This document shows positions 18,231 through 29,170 of a DNA stretch of 64,000 bases, in pieces. Under the pieces are notes generated by a model, which was given only the letters and a program-made list of their open reading frames with translations, ran no database searches and had not been told where the DNA came from. The stretch's first letter is position 1. Each line of letters begins with the position of its first letter. The stretch is from Nitrospirota bacterium. Its GTDB lineage: Bacteria; JACPQY01. Where the stretch lies: assembly GCA_016190245.1 (NCBI GenBank), contig JACPQY010000060.1:62001-126000 (forward strand), given 5' to 3'. Position numbers and translations under genes: made by a program.

Positions 18231-20854
18231 CCCGGGCGGTCGGCTCGCGCGAAACCGGACGAGGCCGCTCTGTCTGGCTCCTCCTAGCCGCTTCTGGGGC
18301 GATCGGTTTCTCGGCCCTGAGCCTCGCTCTCCTCTACAGGTCGGCATACTCCGGACTCCACACCTCGCTCCGAACGACGGTGACCCACGTTGACACCGTC
18401 AGCCCGGCCGAGCGGGCGGGTCTCCGGCCGGGCGATCGTCTCCTGGAGCTGGACGGGAAGGCCATCCACGGCGTGGCCGAGCTTTTCCTTGTCCGACGGG
18501 CCATCCAGCCCCACCGCCCCGCAGCCTTCGCCGTTGAGCGGGCCGGAGAGAAGGTTCAGGGAGAGATCACGTTCATCCCCTATGGTCAGCTCGGTTCGGC
18601 CGCCCTCGGTTTCGGTGTGGGCCTGGTGCTCCTTGCGGTGGGACTTCTTGCCGCGCGGCTCCACCCGCGCCTGCGCTGGGCGCAGCTCTTGGGGCTGACG
18701 GGGTGTGCGGTGCTTCCGTCGCTCACGATTGTGTCCGAGTGGTATCAACTCATGCCCTGCACGTGGCTGATCCAACTTTGGATCATACCGCTGCTCATCA
18801 TGCCTCCCCTGACGCTCCACCTCTCCCTCTCTTACCCCCGCGAGCGCGCGTGGATGCAGCGGATGCCGTGGCTGGTCTATCTCACGTACCTCCCGGCGGC
18901 AATGTTTCTCTTCCACCTCGAGGTGCGGTCGTTCAGCGTCTACCGCGATTTCAGCGTGGGCGAGAGCGTGGTGGACGCGGCCTTTTTCTCCGATGTCTTC
19001 CAGAGCGCGATCGTGTACGCCACGCTCTCGCTGCTCTACTTCGCGGCGGAGCCCGTCCTCCATTTCCAGGCGTACCGGCGGGCGCGGCCGGGCGCGGAGA
19101 AGTTGTGGGTGGGCGTGGTGTTCCTCGGAGGGCTCCTGGCGCTCGCGCTGGGCCTGCCCGTGTTCGTCTCGGCCATGGGACGGCTGGACGAGGTCTTCTC
19201 GGGCCTCTTCAGGATCGACCTCGTGATGGCGGGCGTTGTCGTGATCACCTTGGGATGGTTGGCGGCCGTGCTTCAGCCCGAGGCGATTCTGGGTGGTGGG
19301 TCCTGGGGAAGGGTGCTGCTTTGGACCTCTCTCGCCTTCTCTCTCACGATCCTGGCGGTGGGGGGAGCGCTCTTGCTCGAGGAGTGGAGTCCGCCGGGCC
19401 CCACGCTCAGAGTGGCGCTCCGTGCGGTCTTGCTCGTCGGAGTCGCGCTCGCGGGGGTCGGTCTGCGTTCGGTGCTCGAAGCGAGGTTCCTCGAGGGTGA
19501 GGCGGGCACGCTTGCCGAGCCGCTCCTCAACGGTGGCGGCCTCGCGGCCGGAGCTGCCGCAACCGCCGGATCTCAGGCCGAGAAGCTGGGGTTGCCGAGG
19601 ATCACCGTGGCGCTCGTCGGGCCGCGTCCCCCCGAGAGTTGGTTGAGCGCCGTGGCGGCGCACATGCGCGTGGAGACGATCGAATCACTCGGGAGGCTGT
19701 CGGACGGACGCGGTTCCCGTGGCTACGACCTCGTGGTGGTGGAAGAGACATCGGGGAGTGTGACGGTGGGTCGGTCCGGAGGCTTGCCGACCGCCCATCT
19801 GGGCGTACCCAATCTCCGCGACCTGTCCCCCGAGGACTTCGTGATGAGGGTCTATGTCCGTCTCGCAGCGGACCGGTTGGTGGACGTTGACGGGCGGTAC
19901 GCGCTCGTCACCGCGAATGCCCGGCTCCGCGAGATCCTGGACTTCGTGAAGACTCGCGTGGGTGGCCTCGATGCGCCGGTGCTGATCACAGGGGAGAGCG
20001 GCACGGGGAAGGAACTTCTTGCCCGCTTTGCCCACCGCTACAGCCGGCGCTCGGCCGGTCCTTTCGTCCCCGTCAATTGCTCCGCGCTCGCACCGGGGGT
20101 GCTCGAAAGTGAGCTGTTCGGCCACGAGAAAGGAGCCTTCACCGGCGCGGTCCAGCGCCGCGTGGGGAAGTTCGAGTCCGCCCACACCGGCACGCTCTTC
20201 CTGGACGAATTCGCCGACCTGCGCCCGGAAATCCAGGTCAAACTCCTGCGCGTCCTGCAGGACCGAACCATCGAGCGCGTCGGCGGCAACGAGGCCATTC
20301 CGATCGACGTCCGCATCATCGCGGCCACGAACCGGGAGATCAAGGCGCTCGTGAAAGAGGGGGCTTTCCGGGAGGACCTGTTCTATCGCCTCAACGGCAT
20401 CCCCCTTCATCTGCCGGCGCTCAGGGAGCGCAGGGAGGACGTGCCTTTCTTGATTGCCCACCTATTGGACGAGTTCAATCGCCGCTACGGGCGCAAGGTG
20501 TGGATGCCGGAACCGACAGACTTGGTTCGGTACCAGGCCTATGCATGGTTGGGAAATGTTCGCGAACTTGAGAACTGGATCAGCCGAGCGGCAAGCGCGG
20601 CCGGCGATCAAGAGCCGCTTCCGTTTTCGAGCGATGCGCCCTCCGGTGCCGTCGCGGACACGCCTCTGTGCCTGTACGATGAGGCCATCCGCGACGCGAC
20701 CGTGTCGCTCATCGTTAAGGCGTTGCGGACCACGGGCGGAAACGTCAAGGAAGCTTCCCGCCTGATCGGGATGGAGTACAACAAGATGCGACGGGAGATT
20801 CGCAGGTACGGGATAGACGTGGAGCAGGTTGTCGCCGCATCAGGGCCGTCCTGA
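18227..20854 (+). CDS. Membrane-bound sigma-54 activator: TM, PDZ-like domain, multi-TM region, receiver-like linker, AAA+ and Fis HTH
   Basis: [23 protein letters not shown] (PDZ); several hydrophobic helices; [26 protein letters not shown]-terminal [28 protein letters not shown]. Confidence 0.88.
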   Translation: MTRAVGSRETGRGRSVWLLLAASGAIGFSALSLALLYRSAYSGLHTSLRTTVTHVDTVSPAERAGLRPGDRLLELDGKAIHGVAELFLVRRAIQPHRPAAFAVERAGEKVQGEITFIPYGQLGSAALGFGVGLVLLAVGLLAARLHPRLRWAQLLGLTGCAVLPSLTIVSEWYQLMPCTWLIQLWIIPLLIMPPLTLHLSLSYPRERAWMQRMPWLVYLTYLPAAMFLFHLEVRSFSVYRDFSVGESVVDAAFFSDVFQSAIVYATLSLLYFAAEPVLHFQAYRRARPGAEKLWVGVVFLGGLLALALGLPVFVSAMGRLDEVFSGLFRIDLVMAGVVVITLGWLAAVLQPEAILGGGSWGRVLLWTSLAFSLTILAVGGALLLEEWSPPGPTLRVALRAVLLVGVALAGVGLRSVLEARFLEGEAGTLAEPLLNGGGLAAGAAATAGSQAEKLGLPRITVALVGPRPPESWLSAVAAHMRVETIESLGRLSDGRGSRGYDLVVVEETSGSVTVGRSGGLPTAHLGVPNLRDLSPEDFVMRVYVRLAADRLVDVDGRYALVTANARLREILDFVKTRVGGLDAPVLITGESGTGKELLARFAHRYSRRSAGPFVPVNCSALAPGVLESELFGHEKGAFTGAVQRRVGKFESAHTGTLFLDEFADLRPEIQVKLLRVLQDRTIERVGGNEAIPIDVRIIAATNREIKALVKEGAFREDLFYRLNGIPLHLPALRERREDVPFLIAHLLDEFNRRYGRKVWMPEPTDLVRYQAYAWLGNVRELENWISRAASAAGDQEPLPFSSDAPSGAVADTPLCLYDEAIRDATVSLIVKALRTTGGNVKEASRLIGMEYNKMRREIRRYGIDVEQVVAASGPS

Positions 20855-20882
20855 TCTCGGTTGGTTTCCACGTGGGTGTTGG

Positions 20883-20957
20883 GTAGGGACCGATTCCCAC
20901 CGCGGGGCGTTCTACGCCTCCGGTCCGCCGCCCGGACGCATCGGGACGCATCCCTAC
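20883..20957 (+). repeat. GTAGGGACCGATTC...GACGCATCCCTAC repeat
   Basis: Related in inverted orientation to 42421-42480. Confidence 0.65.
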
Positions 20958-21075
20958 TTGGCCGGCCCGGGGAGGGTCTGGCATTCCCGTCGAGGTGGGG
21001 CTAAGATCTCCGCTCGCACCCGACCGGAACCCATGGGTGGGCTCGGTTGAGCGGGTGCACGGAAGGAGGGATGAA

Positions 21076-21480
21076 ATGGCTGTGAAAAAAGACACCTGTT
21101 TCTGCCTCGAAGTCGAAGACAAGCCAGGCACTCTGGCGCAGTTCTGCCGCTCCCTCAAGAAATCCAACGTGAACCTCAAAGGGGTTTGGGGATTCGGCGT
21201 GGGGGGTGGCAAGGCGAGAATCTTCGCCGTGCCCCAGAGGGCGGAGAAGTTCCAGAAAGCCGCGGCGGCCGAGGGCTGGAACGCGACCAAGTGCGATGTA
21301 TTCTACGTCAGCGGCAAGGACCAGGTTGGGGCGCTCGTGAAGACCCTCGAGGCGGCCGAGCAAGGGGGCGTAAACATCCACGCCGTGGATGCCATCGCCG
21401 TGGGCGGGAAGTTCGGCTCCTACATCTGGGCCGAGTCGGGCAAGGAGAGCGATCTGGGGAAGGTGCTCGGGGCGAAGTAA
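21076..21480 (+). CDS. ACT-domain protein
   Basis: FCLEVEDKPGTLAQFCRSLKKSNVNLKGVWGFGVGGGKARIFAVP; preceded by GGAGGG. Confidence 0.78.
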   Translation: MAVKKDTCFCLEVEDKPGTLAQFCRSLKKSNVNLKGVWGFGVGGGKARIFAVPQRAEKFQKAAAAEGWNATKCDVFYVSGKDQVGALVKTLEAAEQGGVNIHAVDAIAVGGKFGSYIWAESGKESDLGKVLGAK

Positions 21481-21504
21481 TAGCGGGCACGGAGAGGCGT
21501 CTGT

Positions 21505-21624
21505 CGAGATTGCTTCTCCGCCGGCCGGCGGATCGCACCGACACCTATTTCGTGTCATCGCGAGTCCGCCACAGGCGGAGAGGGGCAGCCTGTCCGCCCA
21601 CTGGCGGATGGCGATCTCCTGTTC
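21505..21624 (+). repeat. GAGATTGCTTC...GGCGATCTC repeat with three hairpin modules
   Basis: Close full-length match to 49373-49495; hairpins at 21517-21532, 21565-21579, 21593-21608. Confidence 0.85.
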
Positions 21625-21692
21625 GAGACTTCCTGACTATTTGCGGTCTCGATTGAGTTGCACGGCGCGACGTGATAAGGGCAGGGGGCCGT

Positions 21693-23234
21693 ATGCCCAA
21701 AGCCCTCCTCAGCGTTTCCGACAAGACGGGCCTCGTCGAATTCGCGCGGGGGCTGCACGCTCTGGGCTATGAGATTCTCTCCACCGGCGGGACGGCCCGG
21801 ATGCTCCGCCAGGCCGGTCTACCTATCACGGAGGTGGGCGCCTATACCGGGTTCCCGGAGATGATGGATGGCCGCGTCAAGACGCTCCATCCCAAGATCC
21901 ACGCCGGGATCCTCGCTCGGCGCGACAGGCCGGATGACATGGCCGCAATACAACACACCGGGATCGAACCGATCGATCTCGTGGCTGTGAACCTCTATCC
22001 CTTCGAGGAGAAGGTGCGCGACGGGACGTGCCCGCTGGAAGATGCCCTTGAGGAAGTGGACATCGGCGGTCCGACCCTCGTACGTGCCGCGGCCAAGAAC
22101 TACCGCCATGTCTGGGTAGTCGTCGATCCGGCGGACTACCCGGCTGTGTTGGAGCAGCTCCGCACGGGTCAGGATCCGGAGCCGAACCGGTGGCGCCTCG
22201 CCCGTAAGGCGTTCGATCGGGTGGCGGCCTACGATGCCGCGATCTCGAACGAGTTCGCTCGACGGGTGGCGGGCGACGCCCTCCCGGATGTGTGGACGGT
22301 TCAACTCCGGAAGCTCCAGGCATTGCGATACGGGGAGAACCCGCACCAGCGCGGCGCCGCATACGCCGAGGTAGGTGCCCTTGGGCACGGGCCGCTCGGG
22401 GGCCGACTTCTCCAGGGCAAGGCCCTCTCCTTCAACAACCTCCTCGATGCCGAAGCGGGCTACCAGCTCGCCCGGCAGTTTGCCGAACCCGTCTGCGTGG
22501 TCATCAAGCACAACAACCCTTCGGGTGTGGGTGTCGATTCGAACTCTCTCCTCAACGCCTACGTCCGGGCACGGGACGGGGACCCCGTGTCGGCCTTCGG
22601 TGGTGTGGTCGCCTTCAACCGGCGGGTGGACCGGGCCACAGCCGCCGAAATGGTGAAGATTTTCACCGAAGTGGTGACGGCGCCGGCCTTCGAGACAGAG
22701 GCGCTTGTGGTCCTGCGTGCCAAGAAGGACTTGCGCTTAATCGAGACGGGCGAAGGGGAGCCCGCGCGCTTCCTCGACCTGAAACGGCTCGAAGGGGGGG
22801 TGCTCCTGCAGGATGCGGACTTGGTCCGGGACGACCCTTGGACGTGGAAGGTCGTGTCGAAACGGACGCCTTCTGAGAGCGAGATGCAGGCCCTTGGATT
22901 CGGGTGGAGGGTCTGCCGGATGGTCAAGTCCAACGCGATCGTATTCGCCTCGCGGGAGCGCACGCTGGGGATTGGCGCCGGCCAGATGTCGCGCGTGGAT
23001 TCCGTGCGGCTCGCCACATCTAAGATGCGCGAACACGGCCTGCGCGGAGAAGTTCTGGTCATGGCCTCGGACGCCTTCTTCCCGTTCCGCGATGGCTTGG
23101 ACGAGGCCTGGAAAGCCGGCGTGACGGCCGTGGCTCAGCCCGGCGGGTCGGTCCGCGACGCGGAGGTCATTGCGGCCGCGGACGAGCACGGCATGGCGAT
23201 GGTCTTCACCGGTGTGCGCCACTTCCGCCATTGA
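21693..23234 (+). CDS. purH: Bifunctional AICAR formyltransferase/IMP cyclohydrolase
   Basis: [65 protein letters not shown]. Confidence 0.97.
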   Translation: MPKALLSVSDKTGLVEFARGLHALGYEILSTGGTARMLRQAGLPITEVGAYTGFPEMMDGRVKTLHPKIHAGILARRDRPDDMAAIQHTGIEPIDLVAVNLYPFEEKVRDGTCPLEDALEEVDIGGPTLVRAAAKNYRHVWVVVDPADYPAVLEQLRTGQDPEPNRWRLARKAFDRVAAYDAAISNEFARRVAGDALPDVWTVQLRKLQALRYGENPHQRGAAYAEVGALGHGPLGGRLLQGKALSFNNLLDAEAGYQLARQFAEPVCVVIKHNNPSGVGVDSNSLLNAYVRARDGDPVSAFGGVVAFNRRVDRATAAEMVKIFTEVVTAPAFETEALVVLRAKKDLRLIETGEGEPARFLDLKRLEGGVLLQDADLVRDDPWTWKVVSKRTPSESEMQALGFGWRVCRMVKSNAIVFASRERTLGIGAGQMSRVDSVRLATSKMREHGLRGEVLVMASDAFFPFRDGLDEAWKAGVTAVAQPGGSVRDAEVIAAADEHGMAMVFTGVRHFRH

Positions 23235-24052
23235 GTCGGTCTGACCTGACCGAGGCGGCCGGCCGCCTCTCCGCATGCCGGCGCATCGTCGTCTTCACCG
23301 GGGCCGGCGTGTCGGCGGAGAGCGGGATCCCCACGTTCCGCGGCGAGGGTGGGATCTGGGAGAAATACGATCCGGACGTGTTCGGGAACATTCCGGGGCT
23401 CGGACAGGTCTGGCTCACGCAGCCGCAGCGACTCCTCGACTTCATCACGGACGCTCTGGACACCTTTCTGGCCGCCCAGCCGAATGCCGCCCATCTGGTG
23501 ATCGGAAAGGCCGAGGCGGCAGGACGAATCCGAGCCGTGGTCACTCAGAATGTGGACGACCTGCACGAGCGTGGCGGGACCCGCACGGTTTTCAAGCTTC
23601 ACGGCGACTTGTACACACTGCGATGCCTCCGCTGCGGCCGGAGCGGGCCGCTGGACCGCGGCCGCATGGAGCGGATCCGCGATCAACTCGACGGCATGCG
23701 CTCCGGCCGCCTGGCGATCTTGAAGAAGCTGTGGGAGATCATGCCGCGCTGTGGTGAGTGCGAGGGGCTGACACGGCCCGACGTGGTCTTCTTCGGGGAA
23801 TCCCTCCCTGCGAACGTTCTCCGCCAGGCCGAGGAGGAGACTCGTTCCTGTGACGCCTTCCTCATCGTCGGAACATCGGGCGTGGTCTATCCCGCGGCCC
23901 TCCTCCCGAAGCTGGCCCGCTCGCGCGGGGCGCTCGTGGTCGAGGTCAACCGGGAGGCATCGCCCTACACGGAGATGTCAGATTTCTCCTTCTTCGGGCC
24001 TGCCGGCAGCATCGTTCCAGAGCTGATCCCTGAATCTCCTCGGCCGGCCTGA
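23231..24052 (+). CDS. Sir2-family NAD-dependent deacylase
   Basis: [60 protein letters not shown] start overlapping the purH stop. Confidence 0.92.
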   Translation: MSRSDLTEAAGRLSACRRIVVFTGAGVSAESGIPTFRGEGGIWEKYDPDVFGNIPGLGQVWLTQPQRLLDFITDALDTFLAAQPNAAHLVIGKAEAAGRIRAVVTQNVDDLHERGGTRTVFKLHGDLYTLRCLRCGRSGPLDRGRMERIRDQLDGMRSGRLAILKKLWEIMPRCGECEGLTRPDVVFFGESLPANVLRQAEEETRSCDAFLIVGTSGVVYPAALLPKLARSRGALVVEVNREASPYTEMSDFSFFGPAGSIVPELIPESPRPA

Positions 24053-24154
24053 TTCTCTCGACCTTTCAACATGAGTTGATGCGGCCGTATCATGTAGCAT
24101 AGGGAAAGGGGGGAGCTTGAGTTGGGGAGGGGGTGCTGCGACGGTGCGGCTCGG

Positions 24155-25066
24155 TTAGAAGTGCACGTCGATCATGAGGGAGTGGCTGAGGCTCTTGGGT
24201 GATTCGAGCTGCTTCTGGGCGCCCCAGGCGAGCGTGAGCTTGGGGGCGTTCCAGGCGAAACCGAAGGCGAGGCTCTTCTGATCCGGTGCGTCGCCCTCTC
24301 CGACCTGGTGCCGGTAGCCGCCGCGGAAATCGAAGATGTCGAAGGCGGTGGCCTGAAGCGCCGCGCTCCACTCTGAGATCGTGTTGTCCGGGGGACGCTC
24401 GCGGACCTGGCCCGTCGCGAGTACGTAGCTGGAACCGCGCAGGGCCGCGCCCGCGGCGATCTCGCGCCGTCCCTCCGGTAGGATCCCGGGAATCTCGACG
24501 AGGTTGTACCCGGCGAACCCGACGGAGCCCCACTCGAAAGGGGAATAGAGCACGCCCGCGTCCGCGCCCACGCCGTCTTTGACAAGGTCGTCTTGTTTGT
24601 CATCTTTCATCCGGAGGTACTTGGCCGCGGCGCCGATCGAGACCCCTTCGTACACCAGGTAGGAGAGGGCGAGGTGGCCGCGGTGCAGATCGCGGCCGGG
24701 CCGGTCGCTCTCGTCGAGCTCGTAGTGGCGGACGTAGGCGACCCCCGCGCCTACCGGTTGTGTGATCGTGTCCACGATGCTGCCGACGAACTCGCGCTCG
24801 CGGTCGGGTGTCATGTTGAAGGTGAAGGCGGTGGCGTACCGCTCCCACTGGCTCATCCCGGCGGGGTTGAAGAACACGGCCCCGTTGTCGTCGGCCACGG
24901 CCACCATGGCGTTCGCGAGTCCGGCCACCTTCGGGGTCAGGTATTCGGAGGCGTGAACGGTGAACAGCGAACCGTGAATGGCCAGAACAAGAACCGGACT
25001 CAGAGATCGAAGGCATCCCCTGAGCCATCTATTCCAGCTCACGGGCTCTCGGGTTCCCGGGCTCAC
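24155..25066 (-). CDS. Outer-membrane beta-barrel protein (PorV/PorQ- or FadL-like)
   Basis: Signal peptide, NAMVAVADDNGAVFFNPAGMSQWERYATAFTFN; ends HSLMIDVHF; GTG start overlaps the plsX stop. Confidence 0.65.
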   Translation of the reverse strand: MSPGTREPVSWNRWLRGCLRSLSPVLVLAIHGSLFTVHASEYLTPKVAGLANAMVAVADDNGAVFFNPAGMSQWERYATAFTFNMTPDREREFVGSIVDTITQPVGAGVAYVRHYELDESDRPGRDLHRGHLALSYLVYEGVSIGAAAKYLRMKDDKQDDLVKDGVGADAGVLYSPFEWGSVGFAGYNLVEIPGILPEGRREIAAGAALRGSSYVLATGQVRERPPDNTISEWSAALQATAFDIFDFRGGYRHQVGEGDAPDQKSLAFGFAWNAPKLTLAWGAQKQLESPKSLSHSLMIDVHF

Positions 25067-26094
25067 GACCCCAGCTCGCCGAACTCGGCCATCCCCGTCG
25101 CGATCTTCTCGATCAGCCGGCCGTGAACGGTTTTCCCGGCCACCTTGATGGCGTTCTTGACGGCCAGAGCGCGGGAGCGGCCGTGCGCCTTGATCATCAG
25201 GTGGTCGAATCCGATCAAGGGGGCGCCGCCGTACTGCTCCCAATCCGTGATCTGTTTGAGCTGCTTGATCCCGCTGCGGAGCGCGAGGAGCCCGAGCTTC
25301 CAGAGGATGTGCTTCTTGTAGGCATAGAAGGCAAGCCGCATCGCCGCCTCACCGATGCCCTCGAGCATCTTGACCACGAGGTTGCCATGGAAGCCGCCGC
25401 ACACGACGACATCCGCCGTGCCGCGCGGGATGTCAACGCCCTCGATGTTGCCCGTGAAGTTGATCAGGTGGCCGTTCTTGAGCGTCTGGTGGGCTTCCTT
25501 GATCTCCGGAAGGCCCTTGAGCTCCTCCGTACCGTTGGACAGCAACGCGACCTTTGGCCGGGCGTTGCGGCTGATGATGGAGGCGTACACGCTTCCCATG
25601 ACCGCGAAGGAGACGAGATCGCGTCCGGTCACGTTCACGGTGGCGCCGACATCGAGGATGAGCGAAAAAGGATCGTCTTTCTCGCCGCGCCGGATCTCGG
25701 TGGGGTACACGGAGGCAAGCGCCGCGCGCGAGACGCCCGGGGCGCGCGAGAAGCGTTTGGCGCACGCCAGGATACCCGCTCCGGTGCTCCCCGCGCTGAC
25801 CAACACGTCGGCCTGCCCTTCCTTCACGATCCGAACGGCGACATTGATAGAGGCATCGGGCTTCCCCTCCACAGCGGCCTTCGGGTCTTCCTCCATCGAG
25901 ATGGACTGAGCGGCCGGGATGATCTCGATGCGGCGGCTGTTGTGGGGCGCCGAGGCCAGAATCGCCTCGATCCGCGCGGGCTCGCCCACGAGCAGGAGAT
26001 GGTGGTCGGTTTCCATGGAGACCTGCGCCGCTCCGCGCACAACCTCGTCGGGGGCGTGGTCGCCCCCCATGGCGTCAACGGCTATGCGGGCCAT
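25063..26094 (-). CDS. plsX: Phosphate acyltransferase PlsX
   Basis: MARIAVDAMGGDHAPDEVVRGA, VSAGSTGAGILACAKRF. Confidence 0.96.
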   Translation of the reverse strand: MARIAVDAMGGDHAPDEVVRGAAQVSMETDHHLLLVGEPARIEAILASAPHNSRRIEIIPAAQSISMEEDPKAAVEGKPDASINVAVRIVKEGQADVLVSAGSTGAGILACAKRFSRAPGVSRAALASVYPTEIRRGEKDDPFSLILDVGATVNVTGRDLVSFAVMGSVYASIISRNARPKVALLSNGTEELKGLPEIKEAHQTLKNGHLINFTGNIEGVDIPRGTADVVVCGGFHGNLVVKMLEGIGEAAMRLAFYAYKKHILWKLGLLALRSGIKQLKQITDWEQYGGAPLIGFDHLMIKAHGRSRALAVKNAIKVAGKTVHGRLIEKIATGMAEFGELGS

Positions 26095-26205
26095 GATTCG
26101 TGAAGAGTGAAGTGAGGAGGAGTTGGCGCGAGACGTGATGGGATGGGTCCCCTGACGGGTTTCTTCCGACTGGGTCTCACTCTCCAGCACCTAACTCTTT
26201 ACACT

Positions 26206-27639
26206 TCACGAAAGACGAAATTTCCGCCTGAGGATCGCCTGGAGCTTGGGTGGGTTGGCCTTGCCCCCGGTTTCCTTCATCGCCTGACCGACGAAGAACT
26301 GCATGAGTTTGATCTCGCCGGCTTCGACTCTTTTGCGCTCGTTCGGGAATTTCGCGATGAGCGAATCGACCACCCGTTCGAGATCGCCTTCGTCCGTGAT
26401 TTGCCGGAGGCCCTTTTTCTCGATGATGGACGCGGCCGAGGCGCCGGTCGAGACCATTTCGGCGAGGAGTTCCTTCCCCATCTTCCCGCTGATCCGTCCG
26501 GAATCTACTTCGCCCAGAAGCCCGGCGAGAGCGGTCGGTCCGACGGGTCCACCCGCGATCGTTTTTCCGGCCTGGCGGAGGAGGCCGACAAGTTCGGACG
26601 TGAGCCAATTCGCGAGAGGCCGGGCCTCGGGGTAGCTCCGGAGGGCTTCCTCGAAGAAGGCGACGAGTTCGAGGTCGTCCACCAAGGTCTGCGCATCGGA
26701 GGCTGGGAGCCCGAGGTCGCGGGTGTATTTCTCGATTTTCTGGGCGGGGAGTTCGGGGATCTCCCGCGCGATCTCGTCTACCCAGATCTGTGGGACACTC
26801 AGAGGCAGGAGGTCCGGGTCGGGGAAATAGCGGTAGTCATGGGCCTCCTCCTTGCTCCGCATGCTCCGGGTGGCGAGGGCCTCGGGGTCCCACAGCCGAG
26901 TCTCCTGGGCTACGCGGCCGCCTCTGTCGGTCAATTCCGCCTGCCGTTTCGCTTCGAAGGCGAGCGCCTGCTGCACATGGCGGAAGGAATTCATGTTCTT
27001 GATCTCGACCTTTGTACCAAGGGCGCCATCGCCGGCCGGCCGAATCGAGATGTTCGCATCGCACCGCAGGTTCCCTTCCTCCATGTTGGCCTCGGAAGCA
27101 CCGATATAGCGCAGGATGTTGCGCAGCGCCTTGAGGTACTCGGCCGCCTCTTCCGGCGTGCGCAGGTCCGGCTGGCTGACGATCTCCACGAGGGGGACGC
27201 CGCAGCGGTTGTAGTCCACCAGGCTTGCACCGCCCTCGTGGAGAAGTCGGCCCGCGTCCTCCTCCATGTGGATCCGAACGAGGCGAACGGTTCGCCGCGT
27301 GCCCTGCACGTGAAACGGGACCTCTCCGTCGGTCGCCAGCGGCCGCTCGTACTGGGAGATCTGGTAGTTTTTCGGTAGGTCCGGGTAGAAGTAGTTCTTC
27401 CGAGCCATTACGCTGGCGGTCTGAACGCGGCAGCTCATGGCGAGAGCCGTGCGGACGGCGAGGCGGACGGCCTCCTTGTTCATGACCGGGAGAACGCCGG
27501 GCATTCCCGTGCAGACGGGGCACACGTGGCTATTGGGCGCGGGATCGGGCTGGGCGGAGCAGGCGCAGAAGAGCTTCGTCCGTGTCTTGAGGTGGGCGTG
27601 TGCTTCAAGCCCGATGACAGTTTCGTACTCGCGTGCCAA
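26206..27639 (-). CDS. gatB: Asp-tRNA(Asn)/Glu-tRNA(Gln) amidotransferase subunit B
   Basis: YETVIGLEAHAHLKTRTKLFCAC, PVCTGMPGVLPVMNKEAV, KNYFYPDLPKNYQISQYE, HMEEDAGRLLHEG; TTG start proposed. Confidence 0.96.
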   Translation of the reverse strand: MAREYETVIGLEAHAHLKTRTKLFCACSAQPDPAPNSHVCPVCTGMPGVLPVMNKEAVRLAVRTALAMSCRVQTASVMARKNYFYPDLPKNYQISQYERPLATDGEVPFHVQGTRRTVRLVRIHMEEDAGRLLHEGGASLVDYNRCGVPLVEIVSQPDLRTPEEAAEYLKALRNILRYIGASEANMEEGNLRCDANISIRPAGDGALGTKVEIKNMNSFRHVQQALAFEAKRQAELTDRGGRVAQETRLWDPEALATRSMRSKEEAHDYRYFPDPDLLPLSVPQIWVDEIAREIPELPAQKIEKYTRDLGLPASDAQTLVDDLELVAFFEEALRSYPEARPLANWLTSELVGLLRQAGKTIAGGPVGPTALAGLLGEVDSGRISGKMGKELLAEMVSTGASAASIIEKKGLRQITDEGDLERVVDSLIAKFPNERKRVEAGEIKLMQFFVGQAMKETGGKANPPKLQAILRRKFRLS

Positions 27640-27773
27640 CGTTCGAGGAACGATAGCGGTGGGTGGGGCGCATGTCAATGAAAGCGCCTGCGTGGCCCAT
27701 GGGTGTCCGAGGGAAAGAGGCCGTGGTGGGACGTCGTGAAAGAGCTTGACACACCGGACTGAGACCCCTAAAA

Positions 27774-27791
27774 GCGCACATGGAGGTGCGC
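27774..27791 (+). promoter_or_regulatory. Perfect 6-bp-stem hairpin overlapping the porin Shine-Dalgarno region
   Basis: GCGCAC-ATGGAG-GTGCGC immediately upstream of ATG 27792. Confidence 0.5.
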
Positions 27792-28931
27792 ATGAGACAT
27801 CCGATTCTCGGTCACATCGCGGTTGCCATTGTTCTCGCGGCTGTTTGGGTCGGCCGCGCGTCGGCGGAGGAGCCGGCCGCAGCGCCCAAGGCCATCTCGA
27901 TCGGAAGCCAGGGCACGATCCAGCCCGGGGCACTCCTCCAGAGCTGGTTCTTCCTTCAGAAGCCCGCATCCACCTCCATCTATCATCAGTTCAGGATCCG
28001 GCGCACGGAACTCAAGCTGAAGGGCGAGGTGGTTCCCAAGAGGTTTTCGTTCGAAGTCATGATCGATCCGGCGCAGGTGCTGGAGAAGGACAAGTCGCAG
28101 AAGATCACGGTCTCCACCAAGGCGGTCCTCAAGGACGCCGAGGGTAGTGACGCCACGATTTCGGCCGCTTCGGACACGGATCTCCCGAAGCGCTTCTCCA
28201 TCCTCCAGGATCTGTCTCTCACCCTGAAGCACAACTGGTGCGAGTTCTCCATCGGCCAGTTCAAGATCCCCGTCTCGATGGAAGGATACGGCGGCTCGTC
28301 GAAGCTGATCTTCCCCGAGCGCGCGATGGTATCCAAGACGCTCGGCGACAAGCGGGACATCGGCGTGCGACTCGCCAAGGCGTTCCCCATGTTCGGCTAC
28401 ACGTTGGGGGTGTACAACGGCTCGGGCCAGAACACGAAGGACGCGGACGACGCGAAAGACGTGGCTCTCCGCCTGGAAGGCTATGCGCTGGATGGCTTGA
28501 CGCTTGCGGCCGTGTACTACCAGACCCTCGGAGGCGATGGGAAGAAGGACCAGACGGAAAAGAAAAGGGTCGAGGCCGACGTGAAGGTCGAGATCGGGTC
28601 CGCACTGATTCAGGGCGAGTACATCATCGGGACCGACGAAACGAAGGGCGTGGAAACGAAGCCCAGGGGGTTCTACGCCCTCGCGGGCTACACGCTCGGC
28701 GATTTCCAGCCTGCGGTTCGCTTCGGGCAGCTCGATCCGAATTCGGACTCGGCATCCAAAGATGACGACGGTACGCAGATCGAAGCGGCAGTGAACTACT
28801 ACATCCCCGGTCTCAAGCAGCACGAAGGAAAGATCCAGCTTGCGGGCGGGCAGTTCAGCCGCGGGGCGGAACCGAAGAAGGACGGCCCGAAGGAGATTCA
28901 GGTGACCACGGCTTTCCAAGTGGCGTTTTGA
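27792..28931 (+). CDS. Porin (phosphate-selective porin O/P-like)
   Basis: Signal peptide; QFRIRRTELKLKGEVVPKRFSFEVMIDPAQ; FSIGQFKIPVSMEGYGGSSKLIFPERAMVSKTLGDKRDIGVRL; C-terminal VTTAFQVAF. Confidence 0.8.
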   Translation: MRHPILGHIAVAIVLAAVWVGRASAEEPAAAPKAISIGSQGTIQPGALLQSWFFLQKPASTSIYHQFRIRRTELKLKGEVVPKRFSFEVMIDPAQVLEKDKSQKITVSTKAVLKDAEGSDATISAASDTDLPKRFSILQDLSLTLKHNWCEFSIGQFKIPVSMEGYGGSSKLIFPERAMVSKTLGDKRDIGVRLAKAFPMFGYTLGVYNGSGQNTKDADDAKDVALRLEGYALDGLTLAAVYYQTLGGDGKKDQTEKKRVEADVKVEIGSALIQGEYIIGTDETKGVETKPRGFYALAGYTLGDFQPAVRFGQLDPNSDSASKDDDGTQIEAAVNYYIPGLKQHEGKIQLAGGQFSRGAEPKKDGPKEIQVTTAFQVAF

Positions 28932-29170
28932 TGTAGCGGTCAGCCATCAGCTTTTCCGCCGGGGCATCCGCCCGCCGGCGGATGTGGCGGACGCGGCGGC
29001 GGTCGGTTCTTGAAGGATCGAGAGCCGGGTTTTTCCGGCTGAATGCCGACTGCGGAGAGCTGACAGCCAAGGCGTCGGGGCCGGTGGGCCGCGGCTGGCC
29101 GGCCCGGTCTCGGACGTTTGACGCGGGGCCGCGTTCGGCATAAAGCGAGGTGAGAGAGGAGAAGAGGGGC

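Noticed and set aside
20883-20957. Sigma-54 promoter (TGGCAC-N5-TTGC) near regulator genes
   Set aside because: No convincing -24/-12 match found by eye, so no target promoter is claimed for either sigma-54 activator.
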